Under the pieces are notes generated by a model. It searched no databases. It worked only from the letters and a program-made list of their open reading frames with translations, and was not told the DNA's origin. The translations under genes and the position numbers were made by a program. A stretch of 64,000 nucleotides of DNA from Amycolatopsis mongoliensis (GTDB lineage Bacteria > Actinomycetota > Actinomycetes > Mycobacteriales > Pseudonocardiaceae), in contig NZ_CP127295.1 in the NCBI RefSeq assembly GCF_030285665.1, forward strand, positions 3,038,001 through 3,102,000, written 5' to 3'. Positions 35,420 through 44,938 of this stretch are shown here, in pieces (the first letter of the stretch is position 1; each line of letters starts with the position of its first letter).

Positions 35420-36718
35420 TCAGATGTTCAGCAGTCCCCAGTAGACCGCCCAGGGGACGAACACCACGCCGCCGGCCAGCGACACCGCCAGCCGCGGGGT
35501 GCGGTGCCGCCACCACGCCACCGCCGTGCCGATGGTGGCGGTCACCGCGCCCAGTGACAGCAGCTGCAGCGCCAGCCACGGCAGTGGCCGTCCCGCGAGC
35601 ACCGGGCCCAGGTTCCGGCCCATCGTCACCTGGATCAGCACGTCGAACGCCAGGAAGCCCGCCACCGCGAGCAGCCCGGTCGCGCTCAGCCAGCGTGCCG
35701 AAGCGGCCGCCGGGCCGCGCCGGAACAGCGGGTAGAAAGCGAACGCCACCAGCAGGAAGAGCAGCACGGCGAGCTGGAGCCAAGGCGGCTCGTACCAGGC
35801 GAGCGGGGCCACGGCGGTGCTCGGCCGGTCCTGCGCCGGTGCCGCGTCGGCGCTCGGCCCAGCGGGCAGGGCGTGCACCCACGTGCCCACCAGCTCCAGG
35901 TAGCCCGGCGCGTAGCCGGGCAGCTTGTCGTAGCCGTCCGTGGTGCGGCGCAGCTGGTGCTGCGCGTCCGGGAAGACCCGCAACGTGGGGTGCGCCACCG
36001 ACTCCCGGAAGATCCGGACGGCTTCTCCCGGCGGTGTCAGCACGTCCTTCGCGCCCCACAGCCCGAGCACCGGCCGGCGCAGGCTCTTCAGCACCGGCAC
36101 CGGGTCGTAGTGCGCCTCCGGGAAGACCCCGCTGCCGACGAGCTGACGCATCATCGTCGACGACGCCATCCGCACCATCGACCCGTCCATTCCCAGGCGC
36201 CGCAACTGGTTCTCGATCGCCCACGCCTGCTGCCGCGACGGCTCGACGCCGTTCGCCCCCAGCGTCACGACGAAAGCGACGTCGGCCGACCGGGAAGCCG
36301 CCAGCGGCGCGACCCAGCCGCCCTCGCTCAGCCCCCAGACACCGACCCGGGACGGATCGACTTCCGGTCGCTTGCGCAACGCTTCGACCGCTGCCAGAGC
36401 GTCGTCGGCCAGGGTCGAGTACGACCGCGAGAACTGGGAGTAGCCTTCGGTGCGCTTGTCGTAGATGAGGGTCGCGATGCCTTCCCGCGCAAAGACTTCC
36501 GCCTGGTCGCGGTAGTCCTCCCGGCTGTGCGCCCCCGAGCCGTGGACCATCACCAGGCCCGGCAGTTTCGTGCCGCCGGGCGGTGCGACGACGGTGCCGT
36601 GCAACGTCACCCCGCCGTTCGTGAACGTCACGTCCGAGCTGTCCGCCGCCGATGCCGGTGGCGCCCCCGCCGTGACCGCCAGGATCACCCCGGCCAGTAG
36701 TAGAGCCCCTCTTCGCAT
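35420..36718 (-). CDS. Exported alpha/beta-hydrolase with C-terminal membrane domain
   Basis: 432 aa. Signal peptide (residues 1-24), hydrolase core with VMVHGSGAHSRE, nucleophile Ser131 in VWGLSEGGW, Asp in LWGAKDVL and His in DAQHQLRR, then four C-terminal transmembrane helices from about residue 310. The hydrolase faces outward. It is cotranscribed with the HTH regulator gene 20 nt upstream, which likely controls it. Substrate unknown. Confidence 0.88.
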   Translation of the reverse strand: MRRGALLLAGVILAVTAGAPPASAADSSDVTFTNGGVTLHGTVVAPPGGTKLPGLVMVHGSGAHSREDYRDQAEVFAREGIATLIYDKRTEGYSQFSRSYSTLADDALAAVEALRKRPEVDPSRVGVWGLSEGGWVAPLAASRSADVAFVVTLGANGVEPSRQQAWAIENQLRRLGMDGSMVRMASSTMMRQLVGSGVFPEAHYDPVPVLKSLRRPVLGLWGAKDVLTPPGEAVRIFRESVAHPTLRVFPDAQHQLRRTTDGYDKLPGYAPGYLELVGTWVHALPAGPSADAAPAQDRPSTAVAPLAWYEPPWLQLAVLLFLLVAFAFYPLFRRGPAAASARWLSATGLLAVAGFLAFDVLIQVTMGRNLGPVLAGRPLPWLALQLLSLGAVTATIGTAVAWWRHRTPRLAVSLAGGVVFVPWAVYWGLLNI

Positions 36719-36737
36719 GTGGATTCCCCTGTCATGG

Positions 36738-37304
36738 TCATTCCCCTGGATCCGGGAACGCGAGCCAGCGCACGAGCACGCGCCGCGCTTCCGGTGACCG
36801 GTCTTCCTCGGCCCGCCAGTACCGGCGGAACAGCTCCATGTAGTCGTTCCAGAACCGGTGCAGCTCCTCGGCGGTGAGCCAGGTGCCGCCGCGCGCGTAG
36901 AGCAGCGAGTCCGGCCAGTCGCCGGGCAGCTCGTCGCGCTTTTCCGCGAACCGGTTGAGCTTTTCGAGGTCCTCCTCGAACCCCTGGCGCTGCATGTCGT
37001 CGAACAGCACCCGGGATTCGGCGCTCTGCTCGCTGCGGCGCGGCCAGCGGATGTCCCGCGGCCGGGTCCGCCACCACCGTTCTTTGCCCCGCGCGAGCTC
37101 CGGGACGTCCTCGACGAACCCGAACCGCGCCAGCTCCCGCAGGTGGTAGCTGGTCGCGCCGGTGTTCTCGCCCAGGGTTCGGGCGAGCTTCGTGGCTGTC
37201 GCCGGCCCGGCCGACAACACGCCGAGTATCCGGCGGCGCAGCGGGTGCGTGACGGCCTTGAGGGCGTCCGGGTCGAGCTCTTCCGGTGGTGGAGCGCTGG
37301 TCAT
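36738..37304 (-). CDS. ArsR-type helix-turn-helix transcriptional regulator
   Basis: 188 aa. Winged HTH: LKAVTHPLRRRILGVLSAGPATATKLARTLGENTGATSYHLRELARFGFVE. The C-terminal part is helical and charged (FEEDLEKLNRFAEKRDELPGDWP), as in helix_turn_helix_5-type regulators of hydrolases and transporters. Start MTSAPPPEEL. It precedes the exported hydrolase and is divergent from an XRE regulator gene. Confidence 0.88.
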   Translation of the reverse strand: MTSAPPPEELDPDALKAVTHPLRRRILGVLSAGPATATKLARTLGENTGATSYHLRELARFGFVEDVPELARGKERWWRTRPRDIRWPRRSEQSAESRVLFDDMQRQGFEEDLEKLNRFAEKRDELPGDWPDSLLYARGGTWLTAEELHRFWNDYMELFRRYWRAEEDRSPEARRVLVRWLAFPDPGE

Positions 37305-37423
37305 GACCCCAAGGTAGCCGTGCAAAGGAAATTATGCAAAGAAATCTGTGCACGTGGGATTCCCGGACTGCCGGACCCGCGTCTTACTATCCGTGCTCAT
37401 GTGGTTCCGAGGGGTGAGACGCG

Positions 37424-38242
37424 GTGGGTGAGCCCAACCTGCCCGCCCGGCAGATGGGGCGCCAGCTGAAGCGGATGCGCGAACGGCTCGGCATGACCCA
37501 GGACGAAGCCGGCGCGCCGCTGCGCATGTCGACGAGCAAGATGTCCCGGATCGAGATGGGCTACCTCCCGCCCTACCACGACTTCCGGGCGCTGCTGGAC
37601 CGGTACAACGTGGTCGTCTCGGACTGGGACGAGTACATCTCCGCCTACGACCGCGCCAAGGAGAAGGGCTGGTGGCACCACTACGGCGTGGGCAACCGCG
37701 GGTTCCTGCCGATCGAGGCCGAGGCGAGCAAGGTCAAGGTCTTCCAGTTCGGCTACATCCCGGGACTGCTGCAGACCGAGGCGTACATGCGCGAGGTCTT
37801 CGCCGCGGGCCGGAAGCAGCTGAAGCCGAAGGTGCTGGAGAACGAGGTCACCGTGCGGCTGTTGCGGCAGTTGAGGCTCACCGACGAGCCCATCCTCAAG
37901 TACCACGCCATCATCGACGAGCACGCCCTCCGGAAGCCGATCCTCGGGCGGCGGGAGCAGGAAGAGCAGTTGCGGCACCTGGCTGATCGGGCGCGGCTGC
38001 CGAACGTGACTCTGCAGGTGGTGCCGGAAGATGTCGGCGCCTACGACGGGCGGAACGGCAACCTGATCATCGCGAGCTTCGAGGACTCAGAGGAACCCGA
38101 TGTCGCCTACGTCGAGCACATCTTCGGGTCGGTTCACGTTGAGAAGGAGGCGGAGGTTTCCGCTGCTAAGCTGGCCTTCAAGGATTTCGCCGATCGGGCC
38201 CTGGACACGGAGGATTCGATCGCGTTGATCGAACGGCTGTGA
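37424..38242 (+). CDS. XRE-family regulator with DUF5753 (Scr1-type)
   Basis: 272 aa, GTG start. HTH: ARQMGRQLKRMRERLGMTQDEAGAPLRMSTSKMSRIEMGYLPP. The C-terminal DUF5753 part contains FQFGYIPGLLQTEAYMREVF and LQVVPEDVGAYDGRNGNLIIASF. Streptomyces homologues paired with small DUF397 proteins regulate development and antibiotic production. The DUF397 gene follows 13 nt later. Confidence 0.92.
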   Translation: MGEPNLPARQMGRQLKRMRERLGMTQDEAGAPLRMSTSKMSRIEMGYLPPYHDFRALLDRYNVVVSDWDEYISAYDRAKEKGWWHHYGVGNRGFLPIEAEASKVKVFQFGYIPGLLQTEAYMREVFAAGRKQLKPKVLENEVTVRLLRQLRLTDEPILKYHAIIDEHALRKPILGRREQEEQLRHLADRARLPNVTLQVVPEDVGAYDGRNGNLIIASFEDSEEPDVAYVEHIFGSVHVEKEAEVSAAKLAFKDFADRALDTEDSIALIERL

Positions 38243-38255
38243 TCGGGAGGCTGCG

Positions 38256-38438
38256 GTGTCCACTGTAGACGCGCGGTGGTTCAAGAGCAGCTACAGCACC
38301 AGTGGCCAAGGCAGTGACTGCGTCGAGGTGGCCTTCGGCGCACCGGTGGCCGTGCGGGATTCCAAGGCGCCCGCGGGCGAACTCCACCTGAGCGCCGCCG
38401 CCTGGTCGGCTTTCCTCACCAGATCGGGTGATCGCTGA
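38256..38438 (+). CDS. DUF397 small protein, partner of the XRE regulator
   Basis: 60 aa: WFKSSYSTSGQGSDCVEVAF...VAVRDSKAPAGELHLSAAAWSAFL, the DUF397 signature. It is likely to bind the neighbouring XRE protein, as in Scr1/Scr2-like pairs. Its last 23 nt overlap the convergent membrane protein gene. Confidence 0.92.
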   Translation: MSTVDARWFKSSYSTSGQGSDCVEVAFGAPVAVRDSKAPAGELHLSAAAWSAFLTRSGDR

Positions 38439-38943
38439 ACTTCCGGAGCGTCTGCATCGACGGCCGCACGTAGAACACCCCCGCCAGGAAACCCAGGGTG
38501 GCGAAGGCGAGCGTCGAGAACGTCGTGAGCAGGTCCGGCGCCTGGAACTCCGAGGCGTCGCGCCACACCCGGAACACGATCGGCACCGCGAACGAACCGG
38601 CGATCAGCACGAGCGTCAGCACGTACGTGAACACGAGCGCGTTGCGGGCCGACGCGGCGATCGCGACCACCAGGTAGTCACCGCGCAGGCACCGGCGGGA
38701 CGAGAGCACCAGCACCGCGATCGCCAGCACGCCCAGCGGCGGCAGCACCGTGGCGGCCTTGCCGACCAGCGCGTCCGGGAAGGCGTGGCCGTGGACGATG
38801 CCCTGCAGGAACGTCGTGAGCCCGAACAGCAGCACCATCCCGGCGATCATCGAGCAGCCGACGACCACCGAACCCCAGCGCACCCGCTCGGCGAACCGGG
38901 GCGGCAGCGGCACGAACTCGACCTGTCCGAACGTCCCCTGCAT
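38416..38943 (-). CDS. Hypothetical four-helix membrane protein
   Basis: 175 aa with four hydrophobic segments (VVVGCSMIAGMVLLFGL, VLPPLGVLAIAVLVL, ALVFTYVLTLVLIAGSFAVPIVF, FSTLAFATLGFLAGVFYV). ATG at 38943 preferred because GGAGG lies seven nt upstream; a GTG at 38949 overlaps it. No family recognised. Confidence 0.72.
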   Translation of the reverse strand: MQGTFGQVEFVPLPPRFAERVRWGSVVVGCSMIAGMVLLFGLTTFLQGIVHGHAFPDALVGKAATVLPPLGVLAIAVLVLSSRRCLRGDYLVVAIAASARNALVFTYVLTLVLIAGSFAVPIVFRVWRDASEFQAPDLLTTFSTLAFATLGFLAGVFYVRPSMQTLRKFSDHPIW

Positions 38944-38957
38944 CACCACCTCCGAAC

Positions 38958-39010
38958 GCCGTCAAGGCCACCTTACGGGCGTCCGACGCCCGCACGGTGG
39001 CCTTGACGGC
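38958..39010. repeat. Two-step intergenic palindrome
   Basis: Outer arms GCCGTCAAGGCCACC (38958-38972) and its complement (38996-39010) enclose an inner GGGCGTC/GACGCCC stem. It lies between a gene start and the end of the next same-strand gene. Confidence 0.75.
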
Positions 39011-39027
39011 AGTTCGGACCGAAAGGG

Positions 39028-41562
39028 CTAACTGGCCGCCAGCAAGTTGGCGCACCGGATCAGCCCGATGTGCGAATAGGCCTGCGGATGATTGCCGAGG
39101 GACCGTTCGGCGATGGGGTCGTACTGCTCGGGCAGCAACCCCGTCGGGCCGGCGGCCGCGACGATCTGGTCGAACAGCTCCTGCGCCTCGGTGCGCCGCC
39201 CGGTGAGCAGGTACGCCTCGATCAGCCACGCCGCGCAGATGTGGAAGCCACCCTCGCCGCCGGGCAGGCCGTCGTCGCGGCGGTAGCGGTACACAGTGGA
39301 CCCACTGCGCAGCTCCGCCTCGATCGCGGTCACCGTCTGCTGGAAGCGCTCGTCGGCCGGGTCGATCAGCCCGGTGAGCCCGACGAACAGCGACGCCGCG
39401 TCCAGGTCCGTGCCGTCGTAGGCCGTGGTGAACGCCTGGACCTCGTCGTTCCAGCCGTGTTCGAGCACGTCGTGCTTGATCTCGTCGCGCAGGGTCGGCC
39501 ACGCGCCCGGCACGCCCCGGCCGTACTGCTCGCCGAGCTTGATCGCGCGGTCGATGGTCACCCAGCACATGACGCGGGAGTAGACCCGGTGGCGCGGCAC
39601 GTGCCGCTCCTCCCAGATCCCGTGGTCCGGCTCGTTCCAGCGCCGCGTCACGGCTTCCGCCATCGCGCGGACCAGCTGCCAGTCCTCGTCACGCAGGTCG
39701 CTGCGCGCCGCGGCCAGCGTGCCGACCAGCTCGACGACCGGGCCGAAGACGTCCAGCTGCACCTGGTGGTTGGCCAGGTTGCCGACGCGAACCGGGCGAG
39801 ACCCGGCATAACCGGGCAGCGACTCGATGACCGCTTCGGCACCGATGACGCTGCCCGCCAAGGTGTACAGCGGGTGCAGCCGTTCCGGGCCGGCCAGCGT
39901 GGCGAGCACGCCGTGCAGCCACTTCAGGTAGCCCTCGGCCTCCTCGAGCGAGCCCAGGTGCACGAGCTCCCGCACGGTCATCGCGGCGTCGCGGATCCAG
40001 CAGTAGCGGTAGTCCCAGTTGCGGACGCCGCCGATCTCCTCCGGCAGCGACGACGTCGCCGCGGCGAGCACGCCGCCGGTGTCGGTGTTGACCAGCCCGC
40101 GCAGGGTCAGCGCCGAGCGCAGCACCAGGTCGGTCTGCACCTTCGGCAGCTGCAGCTTCGACGTCCACTCGCTCCAGTAGCGGCCCGCGCGGTCGCGGCG
40201 TTCCACTTCGGACAGTTCGTGGTCGCCCAGGTCCGTGGTGCCGCAGCGCAGCTCCAGCACGACCGGCTGGGTCGGCGTCGGCTGGACCAGCGCGGTCGCG
40301 GTGTCGTGCAGGCCGTCGGAGGTGATGGTCCACTCGACGCCCGGCGAGTAGAGCACGAACGGCTCCGACGTGCCGAGCACCCGCAGGCCACCCTCGGTGA
40401 TCTCCAGCTTCACCGGCACGCCGCCGAACTCGGGGCGCGGCGCGAACTTGACGCTCGCCACCGCCTCGCCGGAGATGACGCGGACCAGGTCCGTCCGGTG
40501 CTGCGGGCTCTCCGGCTCGAGGTAGTCGGTGACGAGCAGGCGCGACCAGCGCGTCTCGACCGTCATCGTGTTCGGCAGGTAGCGCTGGCCGAGCGGGAGG
40601 CCGTTGCGGTGCGGCTTGATGGAGAAGTGGCCGGCCCCTTCGCCGCCGAGCAGGTCGGCGAACACCGCGGGCGCGTCCGGGCCGGGGTGGCAGAGCCAGG
40701 TCAGCTTGGCGTCCGGCGTCAGCAGCGCGACCGAGCGCTCGTTGGCCAGCATCGACAGCCGCTCGATGGGCGGGGCCGACTCGCCGTAGAGCCAGTTGCG
40801 CCGCTCCTCCAGCAGGAAGCCGAGGACCAGCGCGACGTCGACGGTGTCGGGCACGTGGAAACCGGCGAGCGTCTCGCCGTCGCCGACCTTGATGCCCAGG
40901 TCCGGGCCGGACAGGCGGGCGAAGGCCTTCTCGTCGGTGACGTCGTCGCCGAGGAAGATCGCCGCGGTGGCGCCGACCTGGTGGCGCAGGATGTCGAGCG
41001 CGCGCCCCTTGTCCGTCTGGACGACCGCGAGCTCGACCACCTCCTTGCCGTCGGTGGTCGACACGCCCTCCCAAGTGGACGGTCCGGAGTGGACGGCCGC
41101 GAGCACGCGGCGCCCGGCCTCGTGCTCGGCGCGGCGCACGTGCACCGCGATGCTGGCCGGCTTGACCTCGAGGGACACCCCCGGCACGTCCAGCACGAGT
41201 TGCTCGAGCTCGGTCTCCAGCCGCCGGTGCAGCTCCCGCGCCTTCTCGTCGAGGGCGTGGATGAAGCCGATGTCGAACTCCGAGCCGTGGCTGCCGACGA
41301 GGTTCACCTCGGAAGGCAGCCGCGAGAGCGTCGCGAGGTCACGCAGGGCGCGGCCGGAGATGACCGCGGTGGTGGTCTCGTGCAGACCGGCGAGCGATCT
41401 GAGGGCCCCGACGGACTCGGGCAGCGGGCGTGCCTCGTCCGGGTTGAGCGTGATGGGTGCCAGCGTGCCGTCGTAATCGCAGGCAACCAGCAGACGCGGC
41501 GTGCGGGCGATCTGGACGATCGCGCGCCGCAGCTCGGCGGGCAGGGCCTCGGCAGTCAACAC
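39028..41562 (-). CDS. otsB: Trehalose-6-phosphate phosphatase fused to a GH15 glucoamylase/trehalase-like domain
   Basis: 844 aa from GTG with GAGGAGG in front. Residues about 1-250 form a HAD-type trehalose phosphatase: CDYDGTLAPI (nucleophile), VISGR, and FLGDDVTDEKAF. The remaining 590 residues are a GH15 module: a beta-sandwich followed by the helical barrel with NWDYRYCWIRDAAMTV, and YGGEGGFHICAAWLIEAY-like segments. GH15 enzymes in actinobacteria include trehalases, so one polypeptide may make and break trehalose, or use the second module on other alpha-glucosides. It follows otsA, 36 nt away. Confidence 0.9.
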   Translation of the reverse strand: MLTAEALPAELRRAIVQIARTPRLLVACDYDGTLAPITLNPDEARPLPESVGALRSLAGLHETTTAVISGRALRDLATLSRLPSEVNLVGSHGSEFDIGFIHALDEKARELHRRLETELEQLVLDVPGVSLEVKPASIAVHVRRAEHEAGRRVLAAVHSGPSTWEGVSTTDGKEVVELAVVQTDKGRALDILRHQVGATAAIFLGDDVTDEKAFARLSGPDLGIKVGDGETLAGFHVPDTVDVALVLGFLLEERRNWLYGESAPPIERLSMLANERSVALLTPDAKLTWLCHPGPDAPAVFADLLGGEGAGHFSIKPHRNGLPLGQRYLPNTMTVETRWSRLLVTDYLEPESPQHRTDLVRVISGEAVASVKFAPRPEFGGVPVKLEITEGGLRVLGTSEPFVLYSPGVEWTITSDGLHDTATALVQPTPTQPVVLELRCGTTDLGDHELSEVERRDRAGRYWSEWTSKLQLPKVQTDLVLRSALTLRGLVNTDTGGVLAAATSSLPEEIGGVRNWDYRYCWIRDAAMTVRELVHLGSLEEAEGYLKWLHGVLATLAGPERLHPLYTLAGSVIGAEAVIESLPGYAGSRPVRVGNLANHQVQLDVFGPVVELVGTLAAARSDLRDEDWQLVRAMAEAVTRRWNEPDHGIWEERHVPRHRVYSRVMCWVTIDRAIKLGEQYGRGVPGAWPTLRDEIKHDVLEHGWNDEVQAFTTAYDGTDLDAASLFVGLTGLIDPADERFQQTVTAIEAELRSGSTVYRYRRDDGLPGGEGGFHICAAWLIEAYLLTGRRTEAQELFDQIVAAAGPTGLLPEQYDPIAERSLGNHPQAYSHIGLIRCANLLAAS

Positions 41563-41598
41563 TCCTCCTCAGGAGCTCGTGCATGGTCAAAGACTATG

Positions 41599-43038
41599 TC
41601 AGTCGACCGCTTCGGCACCCAATGCTTGGAGGAACGAGCGCGCCCATCGATCGACGTCATGAGTGAGGACCTGGCGACGCATGGCGCGCATCCGGCGACG
41701 GCCCTCAGCCGGGTCGAGCGTAATGGCAGCTACCAAAGCGTCCTTCACCCCGTCCAGGTCGTGAGGGTTCACGAGGAATGCGCTAGAGAGCTCGGCGGCC
41801 GCGCCGGCGAACTCGGACAGCACCAGCGCGCCCCCGAGGTCGTGCCGGGCGGCGACGTACTCCTTGCAGACGAGGTTCATCCCGTCACGCAGCGGCGTCA
41901 CCACCATGACGTCCGCGGCGGCGAAGAAGGCGGCCAGCTCGGTGCGGTCGACCGACTGGTGCAGGTAGTGGACGACGGGGTGGCCGACGCGGGCGAACTC
42001 GCCGTTGATCCGCCCGACCATCTGCTCGATCTCGCCGCGCATCCGCTGGTAGTGCTCCACGCGCTCGCGGCTGGGGGTGGCGAGCTGGACGAACGTGACG
42101 TCGTCCGGCTGCAGCCTGCCCTCGTGCAGCAGCTCGTGGAGCGCCTGGAGACGCAGGTCGATGCCCTTGGTGTAGTCGAGGCGGTCGACGCCCAGCAGGA
42201 CCGTCTTGGGGTTGCCGAGGTCGCGCCGCAGCTGCGCGGCGCGCTCCTGGACGCCCTTCGTGCGGGCGAGGGTGTCGAGCCCGGCGGCGTCGATGGAGAT
42301 GGGGAAGGCGCCGACCCGGACGGTCCGGTCGCCGACCTGCATGGTGCCCGGCCGCGACCGGACGCCGACCGCGCCGCGCGTCGACTCGAGGCCGATCAGC
42401 TGGCGGCACAGCCAGAGGAAGTTCTGCGCCCCGCCGGGGCGGTGGAAGCCGACGAGGTCGGCGCCGGTGAGGCCGCGGATGATCGCGGCGCGCCACGGCA
42501 TCTGCATGAACAGCTCGACCGGCGGGAAGGGGATGTGCAGGAAGAAGCCGATGCGCAGGTCCGGTCTGAGCTCGCGCAGCATCGCCGGTACCAGCTGGAG
42601 CTGGTAGTCCTGGATCCAGACGGTCGCGCCCGGGGCGGCGACCTCGGCGCTGGCGTGGGCGAAGCGGCGGTTGACCTTGACGTAGCTGTTCCACCACACC
42701 CGGTCGAACACCGGGCGCTCGACGACGTCGTGGTAGAGCGGCCACAGCGTCGCGTTGGAGAAGCCCTCGTAGTAGTCGCGGACCTCGTCGGCGCTCAGCG
42801 AGACGGGGTGCAGCACGAGGCCGTCGTCGTCGAACTCGTCCACGTCGACGTCCGGGATGCCCGGCCAGCCGACCCAGGCGCCCTTCCTCGACCGCAGGAA
42901 CGGCTCCAGCGCGGAGACGAGCCCGCCCGGGCTGGCCGTCCAGCGGCGCTCGCCGTCGGTGGTGCGTTCGAGGTCGACCGGTAGCCGGTTCGCCACCACG
43001 ACGAAGTCGGCCTGGTTCCCGTGCTCCTGTTCAGTCAC
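41599..43038 (-). CDS. otsA: Alpha,alpha-trehalose-phosphate synthase (UDP-forming)
   Basis: 479 aa. GT20 family: [96 protein letters not shown]. These are the UDP-glucose and glucose-6-phosphate sites. It supplies trehalose-6-phosphate to the OtsB module encoded next. Confidence 0.95.
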   Translation of the reverse strand: MTEQEHGNQADFVVVANRLPVDLERTTDGERRWTASPGGLVSALEPFLRSRKGAWVGWPGIPDVDVDEFDDDGLVLHPVSLSADEVRDYYEGFSNATLWPLYHDVVERPVFDRVWWNSYVKVNRRFAHASAEVAAPGATVWIQDYQLQLVPAMLRELRPDLRIGFFLHIPFPPVELFMQMPWRAAIIRGLTGADLVGFHRPGGAQNFLWLCRQLIGLESTRGAVGVRSRPGTMQVGDRTVRVGAFPISIDAAGLDTLARTKGVQERAAQLRRDLGNPKTVLLGVDRLDYTKGIDLRLQALHELLHEGRLQPDDVTFVQLATPSRERVEHYQRMRGEIEQMVGRINGEFARVGHPVVHYLHQSVDRTELAAFFAAADVMVVTPLRDGMNLVCKEYVAARHDLGGALVLSEFAGAAAELSSAFLVNPHDLDGVKDALVAAITLDPAEGRRRMRAMRRQVLTHDVDRWARSFLQALGAEAVD

Positions 43039-43120
43039 GTCTGCTGCTCCTCGCGTCCTGGGTCGCGGCCCCAGAGTGAAACCCTATCGCGTGAGCGATG
43101 AACAGTCAGTGACCATCGGG

Positions 43121-44620
43121 TTACTCCAAGCGTCGATCAGCCGCTTCGAGCGGACCAGCCATGCGTGGTCCGGCGAACCGCCGCTCGAGCCTGCCCAGGC
43201 CGGTCCGTACCGGCTGGGCGAGCCATTCCCCGAGTACCACGCCCGCTGCCAGCGCAAGCCCGATTGCGACGGCCGTCATGAGCGTCGAGATGTCGCCACT
43301 GGGCTCGACCCCGATCTGATACAGACCACGGTAGGTCGAAAGGCCCGGAAGCAGCGGAGTGATCCCGGACACGGCGACCACCAGTGGAGTAACGCCGAGC
43401 CGCCGGGCGAGCACGCCACCGCAGAAACCGACGAGCGTCGCGGCGATCGCGGACGAGCTGACGCCGTCGAGCCGGGCCAGCATGAGGCCGCCGTAGACCG
43501 CGGCGCCGATGGCCCCGGCGGCCGCGGCGACCAGCATGGCCCGCATCTTGGAGTAGCTCGCGAGCGCGAAGCACGCGGCGGCGCCGGCCCCGCCGAGCAC
43601 GACGAGCGGCAGCTGCTGCGGCGTCGACCCGCTGACCTCGGGCAACGGCGTGCGGGGCAGGCCGAGCATGACGGCGATCCGCAGGGCCAGCACGACCCCG
43701 GAGATCAGGCCGGCCGACATCAGCACGGTCTCCATGGTCCGGCCGGCGGCGGTGACGTTGTAGCCGGTGATGGCGTCCTGGACCGCGGAGACGGTGGAGA
43801 GCCCGGACAGCAGCACGGTGACCGCGGCCGCGACGACGAGCGTCGGTTTGTTCGTGGTCAGGAGGTTGCTGCTCACGATGGCCATCGCCGACAGCGTCGC
43901 GACCAGCCCGCCGATGACCTGCTGGAAGAAGAAGGGCAGCCCGTAGCGGTTGACGAGCCGCCCGATCCGGTCGATGACAGCGCTGATGACGAACGCGACG
44001 AGCGCGATGTCGAGGCCACCGCCGAGCAGGATGGTGATGAAGGCGGCGACCCCGCCCCAGGACAGCGTCGCGACCCAGCGCGGGTAGGGGTGCGGCGCCT
44101 GCGTGATCCGTTCGAGCTCGGTCTGCGCCTGCTCGGCGCCCATGTTGCCGCGCACGATCTGCCGGATGAGCTTCTCGGTCTCGGTCAGCCGGGTGTAGTC
44201 GAGGCTCCGGCTCCGCACGACGCGCAGCGCGGTGACGGGCGAGAGGTCACTGCCCCGGTGGCAGGTGACGGTGATCGAGGTGAAGATGACGTCGACCTCG
44301 CAGTGCGGCAGCCCGAGAGCGCCGGCGATGGCGATGATCGTCGCGGTGACGTCGGAGGCACCGGCGCCGCTGGCCATCTGGACCTCGCCGATGCGCAGGG
44401 AGAGGTCGAGCACGAAGTTGACGGTGGCCTCGTCGGGCAGCTGAGGCCCCATGGCCTCGTCGGCGTCGACGGCGGGGAACTCACCGGTGGGTGCTTCGAG
44501 AACGTGCCAGGGGCGGCGGCGGAGGAGGTTGGGACGGTGGGCCCTGGGCTTCTGCTCGGGAGGTTCGAGGAGGGGCCATCTGGTCGTGGTGCCCCCGTTG
44601 GTGCGCTCGTTGATCTTCAA
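43121..44620 (-). CDS. ThrE-type threonine/serine exporter family membrane protein
   Basis: 499 aa. The cytoplasmic N-terminal domain (FVLDLSLRIGEVQMASGAGASDVTATI) and ten or so C-terminal helices match ThrE (DUF1212 plus DUF3815). The closest characterised example exports threonine and serine in Corynebacterium. The TTG at 44620 is preferred because GAGGAGG lies seven nt before it; the upstream in-frame ATG at 44653 has no such site. It is the last gene before the integrated element. Confidence 0.88.
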   Translation of the reverse strand: MKINERTNGGTTTRWPLLEPPEQKPRAHRPNLLRRRPWHVLEAPTGEFPAVDADEAMGPQLPDEATVNFVLDLSLRIGEVQMASGAGASDVTATIIAIAGALGLPHCEVDVIFTSITVTCHRGSDLSPVTALRVVRSRSLDYTRLTETEKLIRQIVRGNMGAEQAQTELERITQAPHPYPRWVATLSWGGVAAFITILLGGGLDIALVAFVISAVIDRIGRLVNRYGLPFFFQQVIGGLVATLSAMAIVSSNLLTTNKPTLVVAAAVTVLLSGLSTVSAVQDAITGYNVTAAGRTMETVLMSAGLISGVVLALRIAVMLGLPRTPLPEVSGSTPQQLPLVVLGGAGAAACFALASYSKMRAMLVAAAAGAIGAAVYGGLMLARLDGVSSSAIAATLVGFCGGVLARRLGVTPLVVAVSGITPLLPGLSTYRGLYQIGVEPSGDISTLMTAVAIGLALAAGVVLGEWLAQPVRTGLGRLERRFAGPRMAGPLEAADRRLE

Positions 44621-44787
44621 GATCCACCTCCTCGCTCTACTCTCTCCTCGGACCATCGACGCGGGTGTGCCCACCGTTGCAGTGGCGTGCACCACGTAGT
44701 TCCATAGTGGCCCGGAGCTGGGGATCATGCCTCTCGGGAGGATCTTGCGCGGCGCCCGATACACTGGGTGCGGCGCTCGGGCGCCAG

Positions 44788-44860
44788 GCCGCTATAGCTC
44801 AGCTGGTAGAGCATCTGTCTTGTAAACAGAAGGTCAGGGGTTCGAGCCCCCTTGGCGGCT
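44788..44860 (+). tRNA. tRNA-Thr (anticodon TGT), attachment site of the integrated element
   Basis: 73 nt, cloverleaf intact: acceptor stem GCCGCTA/TGGCGGC, D-arm AGCTCAGCTGGTAGAGCA, anticodon loop CTTGTAA with TGT at 44821-44823, T-arm GGGGTTCGAGCCCC. CCA is not encoded. A TACACT -10-like hexamer lies 22 nt upstream. The 3' part is the left copy of the 43-bp attachment repeat. The gene still has its full 3' end because integration rebuilds it. Confidence 0.96.
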
Positions 44861-44861
44861 C
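44819..44861 (+). repeat. attL: 43-bp core within tRNA-Thr
   Basis: Identical to 58356-58398. It runs from the anticodon loop to the first base after the tRNA. Confidence 0.9.
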
Positions 44862-44867
44862 ATCTCT

Positions 44868-44904
44868 GACCAGGGAGTCTCCGTTTTCGGAAGACTCCCT
44901 GGTC
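44868..44904. terminator. Hairpin terminator between tRNA-Thr and the integrase gene
   Basis: 13-nt arms GACCAGGGAGTCT and its complement (44868-44880, 44892-44904) around CCGTTTTCGGA. It can end transcription from both the tRNA and the convergent integrase gene. Confidence 0.75.
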
Positions 44905-44938
44905 TCGTTCCGTCTCAGTTCCAGTCTCATTCGGTGCT

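Noticed and set aside
44741..44766. -35/-10 pair TTGCGC and TACACT before tRNA-Thr
   Set aside because: Spacing is only 9 nt; the -10 alone may be real.
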